Shown: positions 1 through 9,059, counted from the first letter of the stretch. The stretch: 64,000 bases of DNA from Merdiplasma sp905207905 (GCA_902475025.1 CABRXX010000006.1:1-64000); one strand, 5' to 3'. Notes: a model not told the origin generated them from the sequence alone. Numbers and translations are program-made.

Positions 1-1218
1 GGCCTGTTTATTAACATGAAGCAGGCTGTTGAGCAGGCAAAAAAGATTGCAGAGAGATATAATTTTGACATAGATGTGACAGCCAAAGTGGAAGAGATCC
101 CTGTGGGAATCAAGCAGAAGGTGGAAATTTTAAAGGCTCTGTACCGCGGAGCTGATATCTTGATTCTGGATGAGCCTACTGCAGTGTTGACACCCCAGGA
201 GACAGAGGAGCTGTTTATTCAGTTGGAGAAGCTGAGAAACGATGGCCGGACCATTATTTTTATTTCTCATAAGCTGGATGAGATTAAGAGAATCTGCGAC
301 AGGGCCACTATCATGAGAAATGGCCGGAGTATGGGAACCTATGAGGTGGCTGGTATCAGCACGGATGATATGTCCAAGCTGATGGTTGGCCGGGAAGTAA
401 TTTTGACCTTTGAAAAGAAACCGGTAGTGCTCAAAGAGACTATGCTGAAGGTGCGGGATCTGACGGTACACAACTCTCAGGGAGTCCTGAAAGTGGACGG
501 ACTGTCCTTTGACTTAAAGGGAGGGGAAATACTGGGAATCGCAGGCGTTGAGGGCAATGGTCAGTCTGAGCTGATTGATACCCTTACCGGTTTAAATAAA
601 AGCTACGCAGGAACAGTTGAGGTAAAGGGCGAGGAAATCAAGCGGGACACCATTCGGGATATCCGCAATAAGAAGATGGCTCATATTCCGGAGGATCGTA
701 TGACCAGTGGCTGCGCGGCAAACTTGAATATTCTGGAAAATATGTTTTCTAATCAATATGAGGATCCAAAGTATTCCGGTAAGGTACTGTTAAAGGAGAA
801 GGCAATCCAGAGCCGGTCAGAGGATCTGATCAAGGAATATCTGGTGAAGTGTAAATCTTACAAACAGAATGTAGGCATGCTTTCCGGCGGAAATATCCAG
901 AAGGTGATTGTTGCCAGAGAGTTCTCCACTTCCCCAGATATTATCATCGCCAACCAGCCCACCCGCGGTATTGATGTGGGAGCTGCGGAATTTATTCGAA
1001 GGAGACTTCTGGAATTTCGGGATGCAGGTTGTGCAGTGCTGCTGGTTTCAGCAGACTTAAATGAGATCTTTTCCTTGAGTGACCGTCTGGCAGTGATGTA
1101 TAAAGGAAAGTTTTCCGGTGTATTCACAGATGTGGCTGGAGTGACCGAGGAGGAGCTGGGCCAGTATATGCTGGGGTTGAAACACGATGAGAAATTGGGA
1201 GGTGTGATGTATGAATAG
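1..1218 (+). CDS. Nucleoside ABC importer ATP-binding protein (5'-truncated by window edge)
   Basis: The reading frame is open from base 1, so the start lies upstream and roughly the first 100 residues of a ~500-residue protein are missing. It is a tandem-ATPase import subunit. The visible part of the first domain has a signature-like IPVGIKQKVEILKAL and Walker B ILILDEPTAVLT. The second has IAGVEGNGQSEL at the Walker A position, signature LSGGNIQKVIVAREF and the B-like IIANQPTRGIDVG. This architecture is typical of sugar and BMP-family nucleoside importers (NupO/YufO type). The two permeases and a nucleoside hydrolase that follow with overlapping or 1-nt junctions point to nucleosides rather than sugars. 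The upstream binding protein is outside the window. Confidence 0.88.
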   Translation, partial: GLFINMKQAVEQAKKIAERYNFDIDVTAKVEEIPVGIKQKVEILKALYRGADILILDEPTAVLTPQETEELFIQLEKLRNDGRTIIFISHKLDEIKRICDRATIMRNGRSMGTYEVAGISTDDMSKLMVGREVILTFEKKPVVLKETMLKVRDLTVHNSQGVLKVDGLSFDLKGGEILGIAGVEGNGQSELIDTLTGLNKSYAGTVEVKGEEIKRDTIRDIRNKKMAHIPEDRMTSGCAANLNILENMFSNQYEDPKYSGKVLLKEKAIQSRSEDLIKEYLVKCKSYKQNVGMLSGGNIQKVIVAREFSTSPDIIIANQPTRGIDVGAAEFIRRRLLEFRDAGCAVLLVSADLNEIFSLSDRLAVMYKGKFSGVFTDVAGVTEEELGQYMLGLKHDEKLGGVMYE

Positions 1219-2278
1219 TGGAAAGCGTTTTGAGCTGATCCGTATGTTTTTTTCCATCCTGATCGCCCTTCTGGTGTCCTTCCTCTTGATCTTTATGGTA
1301 AGTGAGCAGCCAGTGGACGCTATTGTGGCGCTGGTGACAGGCCCCTTTAAGAGCAAGAGAAACCTGGCAAATGTAGTGGAATCCATGATTCCGCTGATCT
1401 TTACCGGAACCGGTGTATGCATCATGTTCTCTGCAAACCAGATCAATCTGGCAGCAGAAGGAGCCTTCCATTTAGGCGGCCTGGTGGCAGCCGTGTGCGC
1501 TCTGAACCTGGGACTTCCGGCAGGCGTAAGCCCTGCGGTGGCACTGTTTCTGGCAGCAGCAGCGGGTGCTGTATTTACTGCGATTCCCGCTTTCCTGAAG
1601 ATCAAGACCAGCGCTTCTGAGATGGTTTCTTCTCTGATGATCAATTACCTGTCTCTGTGGTTTTGTACCTTTATTCTGATGCATGTGATTTTGGATCCGG
1701 CTGTGGGATCTGCTTCTCATAAGCTTCCCAAGACTTCAGAGCTGACAACGCTCGTTCGGGGAACCAGGATTCACACTGGTATCATCATCGCGCTGGCAGT
1801 GGCAGTGCTGGGATATATTTTCCTGTACAAGACCAAGATGGGTTACGAGCTGCGTCTGGCTGGTGAAAATGAAAAATTTGCAAAATATTCGGGTATCAGT
1901 ATTGTGAAGGTGATCTTAATCTCCCAGCTGATAGGCGGCGCTGTGGCAGGCCTTGGCGGCGGCGTTGAGATGTTAAGCCCCATTTACAGCCGGTTCACCT
2001 GGACTTCTTTGTTAGGCTATGGCTGGGACGCTATTGTGATCTGTACTCTGGCCAAGAAAAATCCTTTAAAGACCCCGCTGGCAGCACTGTTTTTGGCATA
2101 TCTGCGCACCGGCGCTTCCATTATGGCACGTTCTACAGACGTCACCCTGGAAGTGGTTCAGATTACCCAGGGTATTATCATTCTGCTGGCAGTGGCAGAG
2201 CAGTTCTTAAGCAAGACCAAGCATAAGATGATTGCCAAGGAAGCCAAGGCATCATTGAAGGAAGAGGGGGCAGCATAA
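1211..2278 (+). CDS. Nucleoside ABC importer permease, first subunit (YufP/NupP-like)
   Basis: A 355-residue polytopic membrane protein of the branched-chain/sugar permease superfamily. Several hydrophobic helices are evident from residue 15 onward, and there is a conserved-looking segment GLRLAGEN-type (here ELRLAGENEKFAKYSGI) in a cytoplasmic loop near residue 215, where such permeases contact the ATPase. The ATG overlaps the 3' end of the ATPase gene by 8 nt, which implies translational coupling. It should pair with the next gene as a heterodimeric channel in the cytoplasmic membrane. Substrate assignment to nucleosides rests on the operon context (nucleoside hydrolase downstream). Confidence 0.87.
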   Translation: MNSGKRFELIRMFFSILIALLVSFLLIFMVSEQPVDAIVALVTGPFKSKRNLANVVESMIPLIFTGTGVCIMFSANQINLAAEGAFHLGGLVAAVCALNLGLPAGVSPAVALFLAAAAGAVFTAIPAFLKIKTSASEMVSSLMINYLSLWFCTFILMHVILDPAVGSASHKLPKTSELTTLVRGTRIHTGIIIALAVAVLGYIFLYKTKMGYELRLAGENEKFAKYSGISIVKVILISQLIGGAVAGLGGGVEMLSPIYSRFTWTSLLGYGWDAIVICTLAKKNPLKTPLAALFLAYLRTGASIMARSTDVTLEVVQITQGIIILLAVAEQFLSKTKHKMIAKEAKASLKEEGAA

Positions 2279-2279
2279 T

Positions 2280-3194
2280 ATGTGGGAAATGTTATTGACA
2301 CCTGAATTTTTTAATTCCATTTTACGGGCAACCACACCGATACTGTTTGCCACTTTGGCTTCCGGCGTGGCTGCCAAAGCCGGCATCTGCAACATGGCCC
2401 TGGAAGGTATCCTGCTGTTCTGCGCGTTGTTCGGCGTTATTTTCAGCAACCTTACGGGAAGCTGGGTGATTGCCATTCTGCTGACGATGTTGTGCGGCGG
2501 AATGATCGGTCTGATACTGGCGTTCTTTATTCTGAATCTAAAGACCGATGAGATTCTGGCGGCCATTGCCATTAACCTGACCGCTACGGGAGGAACGGTG
2601 CTCTTGCTGCTGGCTTTCTCCGGGGACCGCGGATCCTCCACCTTCTCCACCGTACCGGCGCCGTCTTTGGATATCCCTCTGGTGGGGAGCATTCCCTTTA
2701 TCGGAGAGATCCTCTCAGGAAGAAATGTGCTGACGTATCTGTCTATTCTGATGGTGATTGTGATGCACCTGTTTCTTTATAAGACTCCCCTGGGACTGAA
2801 GATTCGGGCAGTGGGGGAGAACAAGAATGCGGCAGAGTCCGTGGGAATCAGTTCCCGAAAAATCCAGTACATTGCACTGATCATAAGCGGTGTACTCTGT
2901 TCCCTTGGCGGATATTTCCTATCCGGCGGATACATGAACGCATTTACCAAGGACATGCAGGCAGGCCGAGGCTTTATCGCGCTGGCAGCTTCCTCCATGG
3001 GAGCAGATACTCCTATCGGCGGATTTCTGGTTGCGCTTCTCTTTGGAAGCTCCAATGCAGTGGGGAATCAGCTTCAGCTGACCAATATTCCGGTGGAGCT
3101 GATACAGATGATTCCCTATGCCACTACTTTGATCGGACTGGCTGTGTTCAGCTATATTGTGATGAAAAGGAAGGCAAAATTAAGTGGAAAATAA
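2280..3194 (+). CDS. Nucleoside ABC importer permease, second subunit (YufQ/NupQ-like)
   Basis: A 304-residue integral membrane protein, the partner of the preceding permease. The N-terminal helix contains the family-like segment ILRATTPILFATLASGVAAK, and the cytoplasmic-loop equivalent LKIRAVGENKNAAESVGI occurs around residue 175. Only one base separates it from the preceding stop, and its last codons overlap the GTG start of the hydrolase gene. The protein should complete a transmembrane channel for nucleoside uptake energised by the ATPase at the window start. Confidence 0.87.
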   Translation: MWEMLLTPEFFNSILRATTPILFATLASGVAAKAGICNMALEGILLFCALFGVIFSNLTGSWVIAILLTMLCGGMIGLILAFFILNLKTDEILAAIAINLTATGGTVLLLLAFSGDRGSSTFSTVPAPSLDIPLVGSIPFIGEILSGRNVLTYLSILMVIVMHLFLYKTPLGLKIRAVGENKNAAESVGISSRKIQYIALIISGVLCSLGGYFLSGGYMNAFTKDMQAGRGFIALAASSMGADTPIGGFLVALLFGSSNAVGNQLQLTNIPVELIQMIPYATTLIGLAVFSYIVMKRKAKLSGK

Positions 3195-4131
3195 GAGAAA
3201 GATCTGGATTGATGCAGATCCTGGAATTGACGATGCAGTGGCTTTTGCCATGGCTTTTGCCAATCGGGATCAACTAGACATTCTTGGTATTACCTCTGTG
3301 GCAGGAAATCAGGTCAGCGACCGGGTGACAGAAAATGCCCTGAAACTGACGGAGCTGCTGGGAGCAGAAGATATTCCTGTGGCCAGGGGAGCAAGAAAAC
3401 CTCTGCTTCGTCAGGTTGTTCCGGCGGGAGAGATCCATGGAAAAAGCGGTTTGGGTTACTGCGAACTTCCGGCGCCGGAGAAGCAGACTGCTTCGGAAAA
3501 TGGAGCAGAGTATCTGGCGGGCAGAATCCGAGAACTGCCGGAAGGGGAAAAGCTCACGCTGGTTCCGTTAGGTCCGCTTACTAACATTGCCTTGCTGCTG
3601 AAAGCATTTCCGGATGTGCAGGAGAAGATCGAGCAGATTGTGCTTATGGGCGGCGCTGCTGCAGGCGGAAATGTGACTGCAACGGCAGAGTTTAATATCT
3701 GGGAAGATCCGGAGGCAGCGGCTATGGTGTTTGGTTCCGGTATTCCCATTGTGATGTGCGGTTTGGATGTGACGAACCAGTGTGGTCTTACCAGGAATCA
3801 GGTGCAAGGATTGGCATGCAGTGAAGGAAAGATACAGAGAGCTTACGGTGAAATGCTTACGTTCTATTTTGACTCTCCGGCCTACCGGGATGGAGATACT
3901 GTCTGTATCCATGATGCAGCTACCATATTGTATCTTCTTTATCCGGAACTTTTTTCCGGGCGACGGTGTCAGGTGGAAGTGGACTGTTCCGAAGGGATGA
4001 ACCGGGGCATGACCGTCTGCGATCTGCGGCGTACTGTCCAAAAGGGTGGCCATGTGTTGGTATTGGATCAGGTAGACTTGCCCAGATTCCAGAAGATCCT
4101 GCTGGAGACGCTGGCAGGGTATGACCGATAA
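3184..4131 (+). CDS. Nucleoside hydrolase (IunH/Rih family)
   Basis: A 315-residue protein starting at a GTG that overlaps the upstream permease by 11 nt. The N-terminal DADPGIDDAVAFAMA is the calcium-binding, substrate-binding aspartate cluster that defines inosine-uridine nucleoside hydrolases. A second conserved block is EFNIWEDPEAA near residue 170, and a conserved histidine occurs in CIHDAATILY near residue 243. The family hydrolyses the N-glycosidic bond of ribonucleosides to free base and ribose. Position at the end of a nucleoside import operon makes it the first intracellular step. Base preference (purine, pyrimidine or both) cannot be read from the sequence. Confidence 0.92.
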   Translation: MENKRKIWIDADPGIDDAVAFAMAFANRDQLDILGITSVAGNQVSDRVTENALKLTELLGAEDIPVARGARKPLLRQVVPAGEIHGKSGLGYCELPAPEKQTASENGAEYLAGRIRELPEGEKLTLVPLGPLTNIALLLKAFPDVQEKIEQIVLMGGAAAGGNVTATAEFNIWEDPEAAAMVFGSGIPIVMCGLDVTNQCGLTRNQVQGLACSEGKIQRAYGEMLTFYFDSPAYRDGDTVCIHDAATILYLLYPELFSGRRCQVEVDCSEGMNRGMTVCDLRRTVQKGGHVLVLDQVDLPRFQKILLETLAGYDR

Positions 4132-4152
4132 AACAGGATAAGAAGTAAAAAG

Positions 4153-4276
4153 AAGGGGATGTTGAAAAATACCTCCGGTGGTGTCCTTTCGGTGACTTTT
4201 CTCCGAAAACGAATACGTTTTTGAGAAAAACACACCGAAAATCCACTGGGAGCAGTATTTTGCAACATCCCTTTTT
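4153..4276. terminator. Long imperfect palindrome between convergent genes
   Basis: The outer arms AGGGGATGTTG (4154-) and CAACATCCCTTTTT (to 4276) pair. The pairing continues inward through AAAATAC/GTATTTT, a CCGGTGG/CCACTGG-like section and TTTCGGTG/CACACCGAAA toward a loop around 4213. The right arm ends in a T-run on the plus strand. It lies just after the nucleoside hydrolase stop and before the 3' end of the converging kinase gene, so it can act as a terminator. At ~124 nt it is much longer than ordinary intrinsic terminators. Confidence 0.6.
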
Positions 4277-4317
4277 AAGATCCGCCTGCTGCGGCTGATT
4301 TTATTTTGACTCCAGCT

Positions 4318-5238
4318 TTAGGAACAATGGGGTTCCCAGACAGGCAGATTTAGACTGGCAAATTCCTTCTCAGACAGCAAGGCACCTCTGGTTTCTACTA
4401 CCTTGGAAGAGATGCGGTTGGCAATGGAAATGGACTCCGGAAGAGATTTCCCCATCTGCATGCAGGCCATAACTGCTCCTACGTGGGAATCGCCGGCTCC
4501 GATGGTGTCGATTTGAACCGCGGGAACTCCGGGAATCGTGGCTTCCTCTTTGCCATCAAAGTAATAGCATCCTTCCTTGCCCAGGGTGATGATCACAGCA
4601 TTTTCAGAAAGCTGGTAAAGATACCTGCCTGCTTCTTCCAGGCTGTATTTTTCTGTGTAGGCCAAAGCCTCCTCCTTATTTAGATGGAGGATGGGATGGA
4701 GGTCAAAGACCCGTTTCATCAGTTCCGGCTTTATTTTGCGCAGTCTGGGGCCGGGAGCAAAGACAATGCGAAATTCAGGATGAAGCTCCAAATAGTCCAC
4801 AATATTTACGCCTGTGGGCTCTTCAATTTCCAGTCCGCAGATGTAGACACTGTCAATCGTGTCTGAATCCAGCGTATCAAACCAGGAGCGCTGAAAACGG
4901 TATTCTGCCCCGTGGTAGGAGATAAAGGTGCGCTCGCCGTCTTCTTCCACAAAACAGTAGCAGCAGCCGTTATCGCTGTCTGGCGTGGGAATGGGAGAGG
5001 TGATGCCCCGCATGGCCAGATGCGTTTTTACAAATGCTCCGTAAGCCCCTGTTCCTACTGGGAAAAAGGGGATATAGGGAACGCCGAAATGGCGGATAAT
5101 ATCAGAGGTGTTGTAGGCACAGCCACCCAGGGACATTGTCTGGGATTTTACATGAACATCTTCACTTTTGCCTGGCAGATGATTCAGGTTAATGATCACA
5201 TCCACAACAGCAGATCCGATGACCAGAATTTTCTTCAT
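4318..5238 (-). CDS. PfkB-family carbohydrate/nucleoside kinase
   Basis: A 306-residue ribokinase-fold kinase. The N-terminal ILVIGSAVVDVIINLNHLPG and the glycine pair MSLGGCAYN form the substrate-binding region. The C-terminal PfkB signature IDTIGAGDSHVGAVMA (around residues 245-260) supplies the catalytic aspartate and anion hole. AAGGAG precedes the ATG by about 9 nt. It converges on the nucleoside import/hydrolase operon, so a role in phosphorylating ribose or a nucleoside released by the hydrolase is attractive, but the PfkB family is broad and the exact sugar or nucleoside is undetermined. Confidence 0.85.
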   Translation of the reverse strand: MKKILVIGSAVVDVIINLNHLPGKSEDVHVKSQTMSLGGCAYNTSDIIRHFGVPYIPFFPVGTGAYGAFVKTHLAMRGITSPIPTPDSDNGCCYCFVEEDGERTFISYHGAEYRFQRSWFDTLDSDTIDSVYICGLEIEEPTGVNIVDYLELHPEFRIVFAPGPRLRKIKPELMKRVFDLHPILHLNKEEALAYTEKYSLEEAGRYLYQLSENAVIITLGKEGCYYFDGKEEATIPGVPAVQIDTIGAGDSHVGAVMACMQMGKSLPESISIANRISSKVVETRGALLSEKEFASLNLPVWEPHCS

Positions 5239-5581
5239 ATCAAAAACTCCTTCAAAACATAAAATTTACCTATTGCAGTTCTATTCTACCAGAAACCGTC
5301 TAAAAAGCAACGGGAAAAGCTGAAATTCGGAGAAAACCGACAGTGCTTTTTTAAGAGACTGAGTGAAGCACACAGTAAAGATGCGGGGAAGTTTACCTTT
5401 TGTAAAAGTGCGCTGTCGGTGCGTGAATAGAATGGCATAAAAACGAAAAACGTCAAAATAACATAAAAATCTTTTTGATAAGAAGAAAAAAATACAAATT
5501 TTAAAAATCTCTTTTTTAAACAAAAATGAAAAAGTAAAACTGTATAGATTTCACAGATTTTAAAAATATATTTTAGACATG
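5239..5581. other. AT-rich divergent intergenic region
   Basis: No gene is seen here. Close to the kinase start a minus-strand promoter can be proposed: TTGCTT and TAGAAT read on the minus strand from 5310-5305 and 5288-5283 with 16 bases between, a weak match. The rest is A/T-rich with poly-A tracts that could act as upstream elements for the plus-strand promoter at 5582. Confidence 0.4.
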
Positions 5582-5610
5582 TTGACAGAAGCGTAAAAAT
5601 GTAATATTAT
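5582..5610 (+). promoter_or_regulatory. Sigma-A type promoter of the sugar catabolic cluster
   Basis: TTGACA at 5582-5587 and TATTAT at 5605-5610 with a 17-nt spacer, preceded by A/T-rich sequence. It lies ~80 nt upstream of the creatininase-family gene and directly upstream of two operator-like sequences, so it is the likely start of transcription for the 5.7-15.4 kb cluster. Confidence 0.75.
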
Positions 5611-5618
5611 ATCGGTGT

Positions 5619-5639
5619 AACGATTTAGCAAATGCGTTA
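5619..5639. promoter_or_regulatory. LacI-type operator 1
   Basis: AACGATTTAGCAAATGCGTT, an imperfect palindrome with AACG...CGTT ends around a TTTAGCAAA-like core, which resembles LacI/GalR-family operators. It overlaps the expected transcription start of the promoter at 5582-5610. The cognate repressor is probably the LacI-family protein encoded at 13925-14953. Confidence 0.6.
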
Positions 5640-5650
5640 TTTATTTTTTA

Positions 5651-5672
5651 CTAATTGCTAAAACGATTTACA
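5651..5672. promoter_or_regulatory. LacI-type operator 2 (inverted copy)
   Basis: TTGCTAAAACGATT here matches the reverse complement of operator 1 (TTGCTAAATCGTT) with few differences. The centres are about 32 bp, roughly three helical turns, apart, which would allow cooperative binding. It sits between the promoter and the first gene of the cluster. Confidence 0.5.
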
Positions 5673-5689
5673 GACAAGGTAAAGGTGTA

Positions 5690-6445
5690 ATGAAAATGTA
5701 CAATATGAAAGAAATGACATGGAAAGAATTTGAGAATAAAAAGGATCAGGTGTTGATTTTACCGATTGGATCCACGGAGCAACATGGTCCGCATCTTCCG
5801 CTGAGTGTAGATACGGTGATTGCAGAAGGATTTGCAAAACGGCTTGCAGAGGAACTGGATGGAGTGTGTGCCCCTGCTTTGTCCTATGGATACAAATCAA
5901 AACCCATGAGCGGCGGAGGTCCGTTGTTTCCAGGGACAATTGACTTGAATGGCAGTACTCTGCAAAACCTTTTGCTGGATTTATTTTTGGAATTTGCAGC
6001 AGATGGGTATACAAAAATTTTTGTTATGAATGCTCACTTTGAGAATGATGCGTTTATTGCGGAAGCTATGGAGCTTGGATCTCGCATCTTGGGGGCCAAA
6101 GTTCATTTCGTGCTTTCGAACTGGTGGGATCCTATACCGGAAACTTTGATGGATCAGATCTTTGATGAAGTTCCGTTTCCAGGATGGGCACTGGAACATG
6201 CAGCAGTTACAGAGACTTCGCTGATGATGTATTTTGCACCGGAGCTTGTGAGGGAAGATCGAATTGTTCCTGTGGTCCCGCTGGTTCCAGCGGCATATAC
6301 AGAGTATCCGGTACGTGCAGGGGTGATTAATGAGAGCGGAGTGTTAGCAAGTGCGTATTCTTCCTCTGCTCAAAAAGGGAGATTGATTGTGGAAACGGTT
6401 CTCCCAAGATTGAGGAAGATTGCAGAAGAAGTATTTTACAGGTGA
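5690..6445 (+). CDS. Creatininase-family amidohydrolase
   Basis: A 251-residue protein with the family hallmark LPIGSTEQHGPHLPLSVDT at residues ~24-42 (metal ligands Glu, His and Asp) and a second metal/catalytic region NAHFENDAFI near residue 114. The family includes creatinine amidohydrolase, MftE-type peptidases and lactam or formamide hydrolases. Here it heads a sugar uptake and catabolism cluster, so a lactone or amide ring-opening step on a sugar derivative is possible; that is inference. An AAGGTAAAGGTG purine stretch lies just before the ATG; a second ATG two codons in is an alternative start. Confidence 0.85.
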   Translation: MKMYNMKEMTWKEFENKKDQVLILPIGSTEQHGPHLPLSVDTVIAEGFAKRLAEELDGVCAPALSYGYKSKPMSGGGPLFPGTIDLNGSTLQNLLLDLFLEFAADGYTKIFVMNAHFENDAFIAEAMELGSRILGAKVHFVLSNWWDPIPETLMDQIFDEVPFPGWALEHAAVTETSLMMYFAPELVREDRIVPVVPLVPAAYTEYPVRAGVINESGVLASAYSSSAQKGRLIVETVLPRLRKIAEEVFYR

Positions 6446-6502
6446 CGTTTCGTAAAATTTAGTGTCGGGTGTGGCACTGTTTAATAAAAGGAGGAAAGCA
6501 AA

Positions 6503-7450
6503 ATGAAAAGAATCGTAGCACTGGTAATGGCAGGATGTATGGCAGGCGGTATGGCAACTTGCGCAGCAGCGGAAGAACCCTTGAAGGTTGGTTTTAGTTT
6601 GCCGGCAATGACGTTTCCTTTTTATGTTCGTATGTATGAGCAGATGGAAGAGGAGGCAAAGGAGAGAGGATGGGAACTGTCTTTTGTAGATGGCAACTTG
6701 GATGCCGGGACACAGATGAATGGCCTTCAGGACATGATCAATAATGAAGTGGATGTGATTGTGGCGGCTTCCTGGTACATTGATGCATTGACCGATATCT
6801 TTGTACAGTGTGAGGAAAAAGGAATTGCAGTATTTCTAATGGATAATATGGTGATCCCGGATGAATGTGAGAATGCGATCACCTTTACCACCGGCACGGA
6901 CAACTATGATGCGGGTGTTGTGGGAGGAACCTGGTATGCGGATTATCTGAAAAAGAACCAGCGGGATTCTGTTAATATTGTGACTATGGCTCAGTGGAGT
7001 GAGCAGACCACCAAACGTGCGACTGGTTTTATTGACGCTTTGAAAGAAAACGGAATCGAAGTAAATGAACGGAACTCTTATAATGCAGGAAAACGGGAAA
7101 CAGCAATGACCTGCATGGAAGATGCCCTGACGGCCTATGATGATCTGACAGTTGCATACGGCTGCAGCGCACAGGATTCTCTTGGCGCTTACGATGCTAC
7201 CGCAGGTGCAAACAGAAGTGAAGTGGAGATTTTTGGTTTTGACGGTGAGGATGAGGAACTGGAGCTGATTGATAAAGGAACAAACTACATTGCAACGATT
7301 ACTCAGGATCCCAAAGGACAGGCTTCTTTGTTGGCAGATAACCTGGACAAATATCTGGCCGGCGAAACCATCGAACAGATTCAGAAGACTCCGGCAGGAG
7401 TATATTGTGCCGAGGGACAGTTAACTGGCGCGGAAATCATGGGAGAATAA
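6503..7450 (+). CDS. Sugar ABC importer substrate-binding protein (RbsB-like)
   Basis: A 315-residue secreted binding protein: basic start MKRIVALVMAGCMAGGMA followed by a likely cleavage around CAAAEE. A cysteine occurs late in the leader but no clean lipobox is evident, so the anchoring mode is uncertain. The mature part begins LKVGFSLPAMTFPFYVRMYE, the beginning of a periplasmic-binding-protein type I fold, with a later VEIFGFDGEDEEL block typical of ribose/allose-type binders. GGAGG sits a short distance before the ATG. It feeds the ATPase and permease encoded immediately downstream. Confidence 0.88.
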   Translation: MKRIVALVMAGCMAGGMATCAAAEEPLKVGFSLPAMTFPFYVRMYEQMEEEAKERGWELSFVDGNLDAGTQMNGLQDMINNEVDVIVAASWYIDALTDIFVQCEEKGIAVFLMDNMVIPDECENAITFTTGTDNYDAGVVGGTWYADYLKKNQRDSVNIVTMAQWSEQTTKRATGFIDALKENGIEVNERNSYNAGKRETAMTCMEDALTAYDDLTVAYGCSAQDSLGAYDATAGANRSEVEIFGFDGEDEELELIDKGTNYIATITQDPKGQASLLADNLDKYLAGETIEQIQKTPAGVYCAEGQLTGAEIMGE

Positions 7451-7524
7451 GCTTATCGGAAGAGCTTCTGGGGAACGGAAGAGAGCATTGAGAGAGGGGG
7501 AGGGGGATGCAAAATACGAATCCC

Positions 7525-7542
7525 CAGTCCTCCTAAGGACTG
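7525..7542 (+). other. Small hairpin between binding protein and ATPase genes
   Basis: CAGTCC and GGACTG form a 6-bp stem with a 6-nt loop, 16 nt before the ATPase ATG. It has no T-run. Such intercistronic hairpins often stabilise the upstream binding-protein mRNA relative to the transporter genes; that role is inferred. Confidence 0.4.
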
Positions 7543-7557
7543 AAAGGGGGCAGCGAT

Positions 7558-9057
7558 ATGCCGGATACAGTAGAAATCCTGAAACTGACCGGAATTAACA
7601 AGGAGTTTCCTGGTGTGAAGGCGTTGACAGATATTAGTTTTTCTCTTCGCAAAGGCGAGGTTCACGCGTTAGTAGGGGAAAACGGAGCAGGAAAGTCAAC
7701 GCTGATGAAAATTTTATCAGGTGCATATACGAAAGACAGTGGGGTGATTGAGTTTGAAGGGAAACAGGTGGAAATCACATCACCAAAGTTTGCAGAAGAG
7801 ATGGGAATTGCCACTATTTATCAGGAATTAAATCTGATCCGCAGAATTACCGTGGCAGAGAATGTGTATTTGGGCAGATACCCCAGAAAGAATGGATTGA
7901 TTGACTGGAATCAGGTCAATCGAAAAGCAAAGGAGCTTTTCGAAAGCTTTGACATTGATATTGATGTGAGGAAGCAGCTGCGCAGCATCAGTATTGCAGA
8001 GCAGCAGATTGTAGAAATTATTAAGGCGGTTAGCATGAATGCGAAAGTAGTGATTATGGACGAACCTACATCCTCACTGACTACTAGGGAGACGGAAATC
8101 TTATTCCGCATTATTCGTACTTTAAAAGAAAGAGGAACAGCAATTATCTTTATCACACACAGGCTGGATGAGATTTACCAGATCTGTGACAGAATGACCA
8201 TCATGCGGGACGGCTGCTATGTGGGTACCAGAGACGTGGCAACCATCACCAAGGCAGAGATGATTGCTATGATGATTGGACGTGAGTTAAAGCAGCAGTA
8301 TCCCCCGAGAAATTTTGAACCAGGAGAAGTTGTTTTTGAGGCAAGGCATCTGGATGATGGAGGCTATCGTGTAAAGGACGTATCCTTCCGTGTTCGGGCC
8401 GGAGAGGTTTTGGGATTTGCCGGACTGGTAGGCGCAGGCAGAACGGAAACGATGCGGTTGATATTTGGAGCGGATAAAAGGGCAGGAGGACAGATCTTTA
8501 TTGATGGGAAAGAGGTAAAGATAGAAAGTCCCAGAGATGCCATTGCAAATAAAATTGGATTTGTGACAGAAAACAGAAAAGAAGAGGGACTCTTCCTGCG
8601 CACCAGCGTGCGTATGAATACCGTGATGGTTGCGCTGAAAAAAATTCTGAGAATGAATCTGTTTTTTGATTTCAGGAAAGAAAAAGAGATCGCAGAGGAT
8701 TATGTAAAGAAATTAAATACTGTAACGCCTCATGTAAACCAGCGGGTGATGTTTTTAAGCGGTGGGAATCAGCAAAAAGTGGTTCTTGCAAAATGGTTAT
8801 TTTCTGATTCCAGAATCATTATTTTTGACGAGCCTACCAGAGGAATCGATGTGGGAGCAAAAAGGGAAATTTATGAGATTATTAATCAGTTGGCAGCGGA
8901 GGGGAAGGTAGTAATTGTGGTTTCTTCAGAAATGGAGGAAGTTATGGGGATTACAGACCGGATTCTGATCATGCATGAAGGCAAAATTGCTGGTGAACTT
9001 ACGAAAAACGAATATTCTCAGGAAACCATCACGGAATATGCAGTAGGAGGGAAATAA
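7558..9057 (+). CDS. Sugar ABC importer ATP-binding protein (RbsA/MglA family)
   Basis: A 499-residue tandem ATPase. The first domain has Walker A GENGAGKST (~residues 40-48), signature region ISIAEQQIVEIIKAV and Walker B VVIMDEPTSSLT. The second has GLVGAGRTETMRLIFGA, signature LSGGNQQKVVLAKWLF and IIIFDEPTRGIDVGA. The length and the degenerate second Walker A are normal for CUT2 sugar importers. AGGGGG precedes the ATG. It works with the binding protein upstream and the permease that starts 3 nt downstream. Confidence 0.93.
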   Translation: MPDTVEILKLTGINKEFPGVKALTDISFSLRKGEVHALVGENGAGKSTLMKILSGAYTKDSGVIEFEGKQVEITSPKFAEEMGIATIYQELNLIRRITVAENVYLGRYPRKNGLIDWNQVNRKAKELFESFDIDIDVRKQLRSISIAEQQIVEIIKAVSMNAKVVIMDEPTSSLTTRETEILFRIIRTLKERGTAIIFITHRLDEIYQICDRMTIMRDGCYVGTRDVATITKAEMIAMMIGRELKQQYPPRNFEPGEVVFEARHLDDGGYRVKDVSFRVRAGEVLGFAGLVGAGRTETMRLIFGADKRAGGQIFIDGKEVKIESPRDAIANKIGFVTENRKEEGLFLRTSVRMNTVMVALKKILRMNLFFDFRKEKEIAEDYVKKLNTVTPHVNQRVMFLSGGNQQKVVLAKWLFSDSRIIIFDEPTRGIDVGAKREIYEIINQLAAEGKVVIVVSSEMEEVMGITDRILIMHEGKIAGELTKNEYSQETITEYAVGGK

Positions 9058-9059
9058 AG

